Source: Cudoniella acicularis (Eukaryota > Ascomycota > Leotiomycetes > Helotiales > Helotiaceae). Taken from it: a stretch of DNA of 10,838 bases. Positions 1 through 7,614 of the stretch are shown piece after piece. The stretch's first letter is position 1. Each line of letters starts with the position of its first letter. The notes below the pieces were generated by a model that was given only the letters and a program-made list of their open reading frames with translations, had not been told where the DNA came from and did no database searches. Both the position numbers and the translations under genes were made by a program. The DNA is taken from NCBI GenBank assembly GCA_013054445.1, contig JAAMPI010001750.1:1-10838 (forward strand). The letters are read 5' to 3'.

Positions 1-30
1 GGGGTTTGGTGGTCAGGAGGTGTTACTTTT

Positions 31-78
31 GGAGGTGGAGGGTTGGTGGGGTTGAGGAGGGTAAGTGAGATTGGAGGG
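31..78 (+). other. G-rich patch at the window edge
   Basis: The + strand is strongly purine-biased, with G runs at 40-42, 48-51, 59-61 and 76-78. It could fold as a G-quadruplex, but the last loop is long. Frame 1 is open from base 1 to a TAA at 85-87 and would read a glycine-rich tail, so this might be the 3' end of an upstream gene cut by the window. A GTAAGT at 61-66 also resembles a splice donor. Neither reading can be confirmed from 87 bases. Confidence 0.3.
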
Positions 79-149
79 CTATTGTAAATGGGCTGTTGTT
101 ACAATTCCATACAATTCACCCTCTAGGCACCCATTTCATGATGCCATCT

Positions 150-764
150 TTATTCATTACATCTTTGAATCAGGATTGTTAATTCTCGCGCGACATTTCT
201 CAATCTAGAAGCTTTAACAAAACCGTTGGCTAGGCCAAAAAAAAGTAGTAGTGAAATACCGGTAAAGAGGCTTGGAGGCTTTTTTCGGAACGGGATAAGC
301 ATCTCTCGCGCGAGGTTTCTCGATTCGGAAGCTTTGCATATTTTAAAAAGGCTTGAAGGAGTATTATCGCTAGAATGAATGATAACTTGGTTTCTGCTTT
401 TCATCGACACTCGACAGGACTCGGGATTGGTAGGTAAGGTAGGCAACCTTCGCGCGAGATTACTTCCTAATGCGGAATCTTTGGTGGAAAATATTCTGGG
501 AAAACGAAGATGCAATCTAAAGGGGCTTGAAGGGGTGCATTTCTTCGATCGTATACCGCCCCTGTTCAGTGAAGCGAGTGTAACACTCTCCCCTTTGGGA
601 ACTTCGAAGAGTTCTAGTTTCAATATCTTTGCTGAATAACCGATACTTACTTGGTAAATATTCGTTCTTGTTGTTCTGATTGGATGCTGAGGGTCACTAA
701 GCCGGAGGTAATTTTGTGAGAAGCTCCCACTCTCCGGTCCCTCAACTTCTTTAGAACTCCCCTG
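150..764 (-). other. Long stop-free frame with in-phase repeats, possible gene remnant
   Basis: On the minus strand one frame runs without a stop from just below a TAG at 767-765 to a TAA at 152-150, about 204 codons. The repeat copies are read in the same phase: each unit has a P-S-S/L-x-F segment followed by a K-[AD]-S segment and N-[LV]-A-R. There is no ATG until 404-402, which would leave only 84 codons, so as it stands it is not a normal gene. It could be an internal or 3' exon of a spliced gene, a decayed gene, or chance. I recognise no family. A shorter overlapping frame is open on the + strand at 379-639. Confidence 0.25.
172..535. repeat. Three diverged tandem repeat copies
   Basis: A block centred on CGCGCGA recurs at 187-193, 307-313 and 451-457. 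Each copy is preceded by a GGAT-containing stretch and followed within about 25 bases by a match to GGAAGCTTT (copies 1 to 3: AGAAGCTTT, GGAAGCTTT, GGAATCTTT). A second box, GGCTTGAAGG, follows each block at 269-278 (one mismatch), 350-359 and 524-533. The first two blocks are exactly 120 bases apart and the next two 144, so both periods are multiples of three. The distance between the two boxes varies (82, 43, 73), so the copies have gained or lost sequence. This is either a decayed minisatellite or the repeat region of a coding exon; see the open frame at 150-764. Confidence 0.6.
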
Positions 765-903
765 CTATATCCGATCTCCGAGAAGCTCGTTCTCAGATTT
801 ACGTGAATACACCCTAAACAATTTCAAAATTCAATCTGCTTACAATTCACTCGCGGGTATCTCCTCTTTGGGAAGGGATGTTCGGAAGTGCGGTATTCAC
901 TGG

Positions 904-1021
904 ATTGGAAAGCAGGATTCGCAACCAACAGCCCTATAAATCTCGTAACCTTTCTTCCCCAATTTCCTCTAGATAAAAGTACATTTTGCACCGAGATCAG
1001 GAGCAAGCTCAAAACAACATC
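904..1021 (+). promoter_or_regulatory. Core promoter and leader of the hydrolase gene
   Basis: A TATAAA lies at 935-940, 82 bases upstream of the ATG (from its last base). It is followed by a CT-rich stretch (951-970) of the kind that precedes fungal transcription starts. An ATTGG (inverted CCAAT) is at 904-908. The start site probably falls between 965 and 1000, giving a short leader; this placement is inferred. The region from 640 to 900 upstream shows no further recognisable element except another ATTGG at 679-683. Confidence 0.45.
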
Positions 1022-2082
1022 ATGTCTTCATCACTCAAACCCGCCTTCGATCCCGACCTCCAACAGGGTTTTGACAACAACCCCTTGAAATTCCCACCTC
1101 TCACCAAGGAAATCCTCCCTAATTTAAGAAAAGCCTTGCAGTCACTCTCCAGCACCAAAGAAGATGCCATGCGCACAGACCCAGACCTCACCATCGAAGA
1201 ATTCTCCACCCCCGGGCCAACAGGCCAGCCACTCCACCTCGCCATCATCCGCTCCTCCAAATCCTCCGGTGGTCCACGACCCGCCATCTACTTCATCCAT
1301 GGCGGCGGTATGATCATGGGGAATCGCTATGGCTTTCCTAACCATGATTGGGTTAAGCAGCTAGATGTCACTGTTATCTCAGTCGAGTATCGTCTTGCGC
1401 CGGAGAACGTCCAGCCTGCATTGTTAGATGACTGTTTATTCGGTCTTGAATACGTTGCTTCACACCCCTCAGAATTCAACATCGATGCCGAGAAAATCAT
1501 TATTTGTGGGGTTTCAGGGGGCGGAGGCCTCGCTGCCGGAACAGCACTCGCAGCTCGGGATCGAGGTATAAAACTGCTCGCTCAATGTCTTATTTACCCC
1601 ATGCTTGACGACAGAATGGAGACCGCGTCTTCGAAACAGTATTTTGATTTGGGGGTTTGGAAAGGAGTGCAAAATGTCCCCGCTTGGGAATGGGTTCTCG
1701 GCAAGGAGAAAGAAGAAAGAAAACAAGTTAACCCCTATTTTGTTCCGGCTAGAGCAATGGATTTGGAGGGTCTCCCGACGACGTTTTTGGATGTGGGTGC
1801 TGCGGAGATTTTTAGGGATGAGGTTATTGCGTATGCGTCGAAGCTGTTGGAGCAGGGCGTGCAGACGGAGTTACATGTGAGTTTTTCCCCCCAGAACTGA
1901 CATCGGACTCATTTGAGTCTTTAAAAGCGCTTGTTTTAACTAACATTCTCATTCCCCTCTAGGTCTGGCCCGGAGCCTGGCACGGCTTCGACCTCTTTGC
2001 GCCTGGAGCAGCCGTCAGTAAAGCAGCTCGCCACGCACAAATGGACTGGTTGAAGCGGATCCTTCAGGTGCCTTCTGCTTAG
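1022..2082 (+). CDS. Alpha/beta hydrolase fold-3 esterase (HSL-like family)
   Basis: The joined product of exons 1022-1876 and 1963-2082 has 324 residues, a normal length for this family, which hydrolyses carboxylic esters. The oxyanion motif HGGG is at 93-96. The nucleophile elbow GVSGG puts the catalytic serine at 165, the family-typical YPMLDDR is at 192-198, and the histidine is H292 in WHGFD, encoded only in exon 2. The first exon alone would stop after SPQN and lack the histidine, which supports the splice. The acid usually lies in a DPxRDE-like motif; here it reads EIFRDE (262-267), so E262 replaces the usual Asp. ATG 1022 has A at -3; no earlier in-frame ATG exists in the leader. There is no signal peptide or membrane segment, so a cytosolic enzyme is likely. 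The substrate cannot be told. It converges on the rad4-like gene and shares no operon-like link with it. Confidence 0.9.
1877..1962 (+). other. Intron of the hydrolase gene
   Basis: This 86-base phase-0 intron has donor GTGAGT, a branch-point candidate CTAAC at 1940-1944, and acceptor CCCTCTAG. Removing it joins exon 1 to a second exon that supplies the catalytic histidine motif. Confidence 0.9.
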
Positions 2083-2434
2083 AGAGCTAGAGGCGCTTGG
2101 TTATGGAGTTTTTTGATTTGTTGATGGTGAAAGATGCGTGATGCGTGATGCGTGAACGAGGGGAAATAGACCTAGACGAGATGTCCAGGAATTCAAACAA
2201 ACTAGGAAACTACTTGAAATGTACTTTGAATCCACTTGTGCTATGTAACCAATACAGAGACAGTAACCAGGATATTACCAATGTAACCCAGAAAAACTCC
2301 CTAGGTATTCAGAACCCCGATGTTTCTACGCAAGACAAGACGCGTGTCTGGCTAGACCAGCAAGTTCCGCATCAGCACCATCCAAGTCTTTCCTAGCCCA
2401 AGCTGTAAAAATATGCTACCCTAAACCTACCCAA
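2083..2434. other. Tail-to-tail spacer between convergent genes
   Basis: These 352 bases separate the stop codons of the + strand hydrolase and the - strand BRCT gene. They must hold both 3' UTRs and poly(A) sites. An 83-codon + strand frame at 2145-2396 has no recognisable protein character and is ignored. ACCCTAA at 2418-2424 and ACCCTAG just inside the BRCT gene's 3' end resemble telomere-type boxes but are too few to interpret. Confidence 0.6.
2133..2153. repeat. Heptamer microrepeat (GATGCGT)3
   Basis: Three perfect tandem copies of GATGCGT lie about 50 bases after the hydrolase stop codon, probably in its 3' UTR. Copy number is likely variable between strains, which is inferred from the repeat being perfect. 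Confidence 0.85.
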
Positions 2435-4999
2435 TTATCTAAACCCTAGTGTCCTGCTAGTCCTCGTCGATCTCGTAGTGTGCTGTTGGCCTAAATCACT
2501 GATCGTCAACGCCTTTTCCCTTGTGCCACTTCGCTTTGGCAGTTTCTCCCCTTTCATCCGTGCCATAACGCGCTCGGTAACTTCGTTGCTATCTGGATCT
2601 TCGTATTGTAATTGTGTGAGTGGCGGTTGGCTATCTGTATTATTTTTACGTATGTTTTTGTCGCCGTTAAGCAGCATTTCTAAATCGTCGTTTGTGGGGT
2701 TTGCAGCGTTGGCTTTCGTGTTAGTGTTGTAAGGGGGGTATTCAACCGGGTGGCCATGGGTGGCTGTTGAGTCGACGGATGTTGCACGCGAGTGGCTTGT
2801 TGATGTTGTGGAAATGTTACTCGTTACACGGCCGAGGATTCTGTTTGTGCCTCGCCGGCGGCCTTCTGGAGCCTCGCTGTTGGAAGGTTGCACGGAACTC
2901 TTCGTCTTGGCGAGGAGATCTGAAATGACGTTGCCTAGGTCTTCTTGATGAGGTGGCGGTTTTGGTATGGGATGTCCTGATGGTGCTGGAGCTGTTGATA
3001 CTGTTCGTGATGATGAGTTGATGTCCCTTTCGGATAGGGGTTCCGATTTGTATGAAAGATCCTCGGTCTGGGCGGTGGGATCTGGCGCATCATCCACTGG
3101 CAGAACATTAAGAGAATCCTCTTCTTCTTTCACGGGTACACTCTCGCTTTCTTCGACTGCGAAAGCCGAATTGTCCATACCAGAACTCGCCGCGGGCTTT
3201 GCGGCCTGCTTTGAGGACACACTGTCCGCTCTCGAAAGAGTCTTATTAGCCTCGGCGGTCTGCGAACGGTCGTCCCGACGAGGATCTCTGGATTGAGATC
3301 TTCTACTACTTGCACGCGCGGTATCTGGTAACGAATCCTTTCGCTTTTGAGACCTGCATCGATACTTTTGTAAAGGTAGTCTGGAACCTGCTTCAATGCA
3401 ATCCCAGAGCCAATTCGCTTTCACAATAGGGACATTCCATTCCTGAGCGTGATCATATTTGTCTTTCCTCAAGCCTGCCATTGACTTGGTGACAAGTACT
3501 GAAGAGTGAGGAGTCATGTCTTCACTATACTTTGCACCCAATAATTCAACCACTTTCTTGACATGAAGTAAGTCTATCCCAGTAAAAGCTGAAGAGCTGA
3601 TCGTCATGCTGGCGAATCCTTCAATTGGAAATATTGAAAATGGCCGCCCAACAATATGTTCCGATGGAGCCATAAACTTTTTGTGATGGAGACAACGCTC
3701 TACCCACCATACCGTAACAGTCTCAACTGACGCTTCATGCTGTGGAGGGTTTGGATACTCCGAAATGGGTAGATCATGAGGTACAATTATAAATAGATTA
3801 ATCGGTCGATTCTTTCCTGGTTCCAATGTATCCGTGACTTCAGCGCCATGCGGCAATAGATGATCGCAAAGAACTTGTGTTTTCTTGGCTTCGAACCCGT
3901 GGAGATAAAATAGACAGCCACTGAATATTCCTCCGATTTCTTGTTTAATTTCTTCCAAAGGTTGTCGTATGCTAATTTCAGGTTGCTGCTTCTGTTTTTT
4001 GGGGTCTGATGGCTCATTTGGTTGCGTTGGTTCATCACTGGTCTCCCATACTCCGCTTCGAGCGACTTCTGTGAAATTGCCTGCTCCAACAATATCTCCC
4101 CATATTCTCTCGCTTTGGCTGTTTAATTTCGCGCTCGCTGTTCTGCGCAACTTCCGTTTGCCTGCCTCGGTACCAGTGGAATTCTCGTCCCTACTCCGTT
4201 TCCCCAAAGAAGTTCTCTTGGGTTTCGTTTTATCCCAGGCATTCTTTCCTCTTTCTTCTAGAGGTAAAACAGGATCATAAAGCTTCTCATCTAATATCAT
4301 CCCTCTCTCTAGACTGTCTCTCAACCATTCGATTGAGACGATCCGGATACGCCAAGTCTTTGCAGCTTTGTATTTTGCCCCTTCAGTCCGGAAAGATATT
4401 AGATGTGTGATGTGTCTAGTTAAGTCTCCTTCGTATGCAGCTCCATTTGCCTTGACTTGCTCTGCAATTTCCAGTCGTTCCTCAGCTAATTATAGTCAGT
4501 AAGGCTGCGTAATAAAGGAGTATAAAATTCTTACGGTTGTCGCAGCCAGTCATGCTGAACTTCAGGGAGTGTAACGTCGGTAATAAATGCTCCTTCTCCA
4601 ATGATTCCAGATCAATTTCTTGATCATTGATCCACAACTCTCTGGCAGCTTCGATGAATTTTGTTGTCATAGGCTTCACGTCGGGCCGCTCTTTCGCCAC
4701 ATATCTGTATTTCGGGGTGTTGTAATCCCCAACAATAAGGTGGGTTACATCAAGAGTCAAGTCAAGCGTATGAATTGCGCCCATTTGCACTGCATATTCG
4801 GCGAATTGAGTCTTGTTGGAGGAATTAGCAGCCATTTTCGAGTACCAGCAGCAAAGACAAAGGAAGCAGCAGGACTCACGCGCTTCTCCTCTGGCACTGA
4901 AGTGCAGCAGATGACGAGGCCTTCCAAAGGCGCTGTTCCATCAGAGAGGCCATTTAGTGCAACTGTTCGTGAGGACATATATCTGTCTGCGTTGGCCAT
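2435..4999 (-). CDS. rad4: Rad4/Cut5/Dpb11 (TopBP1 family) BRCT scaffold
   Basis: Exons 4999-4880, 4811-4535 and 4485-2435 join to 815 residues, close to yeast Dpb11 in size. Four BRCT domains lie at roughly 24-118, 119-208, 319-419 and 422-509. BRCT1 carries PLEGLVICCTS, DVTHLIVGD and TPKY (72-75), closely matching fission yeast Rad4. BRCT2 has ITHLIS and IEW (W186), BRCT3 WWVERC (W392-393) and BRCT4 ANWLWDC (W491, W493). In this family the paired domains bind phosphorylated Sld3/Sld2-type and 9-1-1 clamp partners, linking CDK to origin firing and activating the ATR-type checkpoint kinase in the nucleus. Basic clusters at 218-233 and 241-247 could be nuclear localisation signals. The tail from 510 on is Ser/Thr-rich and disordered-looking, with SQ/TQ sites at 511, 529, 540, 751 and 756. 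The ATG at 4999 is chosen because no in-frame ATG lies upstream and its context is strong (A at -3, G at +4). An ATG at 4978 is the alternative. Confidence 0.93.
4486..4534 (-). other. rad4: Intron 2 of the rad4-like gene
   Basis: This 49-base phase-1 intron has donor GTAAGA, branch candidate CTGAC (within TTACTGAC) and acceptor TTAG. Splicing yields GCDN-PEERLEI, which restores BRCT2 in frame. A second AG four bases downstream (CTGAG) would shift the frame and is rejected. Confidence 0.85.
4812..4879 (-). other. rad4: Intron 1 of the rad4-like gene
   Basis: This 68-base phase-0 intron has donor GTGAGT, branch candidate GCTAAT and acceptor AACAAG. It joins PEEKR to TQFAEY, reconstructing BRCT1. 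An ATG at 4835 lies inside the intron and is not a start. Confidence 0.85.
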
Positions 5000-5052
5000 C
5001 GTCCCAGACAGAGTTTGGTGAATTTCCGCGTCTTCATGTCTTTTCTTGCTCG

Positions 5053-5058
5053 ACGCGT
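5053..5058. promoter_or_regulatory. MluI cell-cycle box (MCB) upstream of rad4
   Basis: The palindrome ACGCGT lies 54 bases upstream of the rad4-like ATG, within GACGCGTC and followed by TCGCGCG at 5061-5067, an E2F/MBF-like core. In yeasts such boxes bind MBF and drive G1/S transcription of replication genes, so the position fits the gene's role. A second ACGCGT at 2340-2345 sits in the 3' spacer, so the hexamer alone is not proof. Confidence 0.4.
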
Positions 5059-6109
5059 CGTCGCGCGTAGATGTTGATGCCTTATCGTAAGTCACATGAC
5101 TCGATATAACCTTAAGGTTAAGCCGACCCTGCCTTTTGTTGTTGTTCCCGAGGTCTTGCCGCTCGAGTCCTTCGTCCTTCACTTCTCGAGTTAAAACGCT
5201 TCAACTGAATCATTACTGAGGCAATGACGTGGATCAAAAGTTGAATTAAGGCTCCGCCAAAGTTGATTGTCTCAATAATAAGTTATCAATTAAATTGAAA
5301 CCTGGAAAATCAAGTGTCTTTTCCACTATCCACATCACTCTAAGGATCACCCCTTCCAAATTTCATTTGGCAATTTTCACCTTATATGAGATTGTCGATT
5401 TCATGGAGACCTTTGCGATATTACATCAAAATAGCATTCATATTTGCATTTTGACGCCTCCAAAATTATCCTATCTCGGAGTACAATTTGGCCAGTGCTT
5501 CGGCATCTGGTCATGGTTCCCCACAAGATCTGCCTTAGGGTGGCAGTTGCCAAGGCTTTTTCGAGATTCGGAGATAGTATCCTAGATCCCTTTCACGTAT
5601 TTCCAAATCACTTTCTGTCACGACATACCTCGAAGTACCCCTAGTGGCGAAATAACTTCTCTAAAGACTTCGCAGACTATGATCGACACCTAGGGATGAC
5701 ACGAAAAATAATTGCAGAACCAAAAATTTTCAACCAAAAACCACCCCCGAAGTTACCGCCACGAAAGTCATTCTTGCGTGTCAATAGGTACTCGTCTTGT
5801 GGGGTATGATTCCAGATTTTCAACATATTTTTTGCTCCCACTCGTGCCCAATCATTTTTGTGTTTAGAGGCCGATAAGAAGCAAACAGCAAATCAGAAAC
5901 ATGATGACAGTGGCTGAGGGGAAACCCCACTTCACGTTACTTCAAAGCAAGACTTACCTAAACTCCTCCCTCCGGTGTTCCGGGAATTTGAGGCGTTGCA
6001 AGCGTTCTAACCATCAACCTAAACCACTACTGAAAAACGCCAATTGGATTTTGATTTTAGGCCTTTAGACGGGAGGCAAGACACCAATGAACAGGAGAGC
6101 CGTTGTGGT

Positions 6110-6123
6110 TTCCGAGCTCGGAA
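6110..6123. promoter_or_regulatory. Perfect 14-bp palindrome with CCG-N4-CGG
   Basis: TTCCGAGCTCGGAA is a perfect inverted repeat in the intergenic region. Paired CCG/CGG triplets at fixed spacing are the typical target of fungal Zn(II)2Cys6 transcription factors. Which gene it would serve is unknown: it is 1.1 kb from the rad4 start and 1.5 kb from the arrestin start. Confidence 0.3.
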
Positions 6124-6959
6124 TTTTCGGTTCAGAGGCCTGATGATCTGCACCCAAATTCCCCTGCAGCTCTTTGAACCTTTCACTTCTGGTCATTTTT
6201 TAATTGCCTAGATGATTGCAGACTCGAGCAAACTGCGAAACCAGAGCAGGCTTGAAAATGTCTTAGTATCAACGTTGTGACCCGAATCGCCACCTGACGA
6301 CTAAGAGGACAAGGGTGAGTTGTGTGCATGTCTTGGGAGTTTGGACGAGGCATCCCAAGACCTGTACATGAGTCCATGACCAGCTTTTTTCCTGCTTCAG
6401 TACCATTTTTCAAGTTTCCAACTGCTCTCAGTACTCTGCTATCAACGATATGCTTGGAATGTATAGAATGCGAGTCGCCTCACCGTTCCTATTGCGCGCA
6501 GCGGCCGTAGCAGCGCAAACTGGTTGAGCGCTTGCAGCCTGTACAGTCAATTTTCCGAGTTTTCTCTTACGGAATGCAGCACGGAGGGACTCGGTGTTGT
6601 ACCTGCCTAGGTTGCTAGAAGCTCCGAGGCTTGGAGCTCTCAGGCGGTGCACCATATGCAAAGCCTTCAAGCCTTCAAATCCTTCGTGATTACATCACCC
6701 GGATTGTTGGGGTTTGCTGCAGTGACTACTCAGCTGCTTACAGCGTATATTTCTACTGTCAACTACCTAGGCTTACTGGCATTGGCACAGTAACTACGTC
6801 GGCTGCACGGCAACGGCCTGCGCGTACCTCTCCATGCCACCTCCAGAGCAGAAGCGGCATACCAAGGTAGCAAGCTCTAGCGCAAACCCTAAACTGGTAA
6901 CAGCGGAAGGGACGAATTCATTCGTATTTCTCCTCCGCTGTCCCTTCTCTTCGTGATTA

Positions 6960-7614
6960 TTGTCACGGCTGCTCTTTGCTGCCCAATTTGTGCATCCCAT
7001 CTTTTGTTTCACTTGCTCATCTGCTTCACTCTCACTCTCACTGCTTTCGGCGCCACATCAAACATCTCGACTCAGGTCCCGCGATCGGGCGCACATGCGT
7101 CATCACCGCTTTCTGCAAACGACTGGGATTAGTAGCCGTGTTTTGTAGCGGTCGCGGACGGCAATACCCTTGCGCCGCCATCGCGAATCTGTATCCGGAC
7201 TCGTCCTCGTGAGACTTACCATCGCATATCTCTGATTGCGCTCATGTGCTGGCAAAGGGACACCCTTACACCTAGTTTATGCCGGTGACAGCGATAGTGA
7301 CAACAAATCACAGATCTCCCCTCTTTGTGAGTATACTCCCTATACAAACCATCGCATGATGGCAATCATCTCCCTTAAACCCACCTATTTCTCCAGCTAT
7401 ACTGGCACTCCCCTGTTGAGCCCGTTGCATGACACTTCACATCTGATGTCCTTGGGCCACAACTACCATCTCTGCTACCAAAGCCAAGCGCAATGGCTCC
7501 GGATAGTAGTCGAGGAAGCATTTTATTCTTCTTTGGACAGTTCCATACTCTAGAGTCAAGACTTCTATTCTTTCTTTTTGGAAGACGGGAAGAACTGCAT
7601 GATTAACAACAAGA
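6960..7614 (+). promoter_or_regulatory. Probable promoter and uORF-rich leader of the arrestin gene
   Basis: The stretch is CT-rich on the + strand (for example 6930-7050), and no clear TATA box is seen. Several short ATG-initiated frames precede the main start: 7094-7147 (17 codons), 7244-7288 (14 codons), 7356-7553 (65 codons) and 7493-7606 (37 codons). The last has G at -3 and +4 and ends 8 bases before the arrestin ATG. Another ATG at 7599 is out of frame and overlaps the arrestin start, but has a weak context (T at -3). If the transcript begins near 7000 these would repress or regulate translation. A GTGAGT at 7326 could be the donor of a leader intron that removes some of them, but I see no clear branch point. 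Confidence 0.35.

Larger units (their letters stand above)
5000..7614. other. Long head-to-head intergenic region
   Basis: These 2.6 kb separate the divergent starts of the rad4-like gene and the arrestin gene. Frames such as 5295-5585 (+) and 6428-6670 (-) show no family motifs or convincing splice partners, and no tRNA, snRNA or transposase signature is evident. About 5200-5480 is AT-rich. From about 6900 the + strand becomes pyrimidine-rich, consistent with approach to the arrestin's transcription start. Short direct repeats (GCCTTCAA twice) occur at 6663-6678. The length suggests extensive regulatory DNA for one or both genes, or an unrecognised non-coding RNA. Confidence 0.5.

Noticed and set aside
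1..87. Glycine-rich C-terminus of an upstream gene
   Set aside because: Only 28 codons are visible, composition is simply that of a G-rich strand, and no motif supports it.
986..1021. Upstream extension of the hydrolase from a TTG at 986
   Set aside because: The codon is TTG, not ATG; nuclear fungal genes start at ATG and a well-placed one lies at 1022.
3885..3905. tRNA B-box-like GGTTCGAA on the minus strand
   Set aside because: It lies in BRCT3 coding sequence, with no A box or acceptor-stem pairing around it.
5000..5182. N-terminal extension of the rad4-like protein back to 5182
   Set aside because: The frame stays open but has only a GTG at its head and no ATG; the ATG at 4999 has a strong context and leads straight into BRCT1.
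5295..5585. 96-codon + strand frame in the spacer
   Set aside because: No ATG-supported start (it begins at TTG), no motif, AT-rich surroundings and no splice partner.
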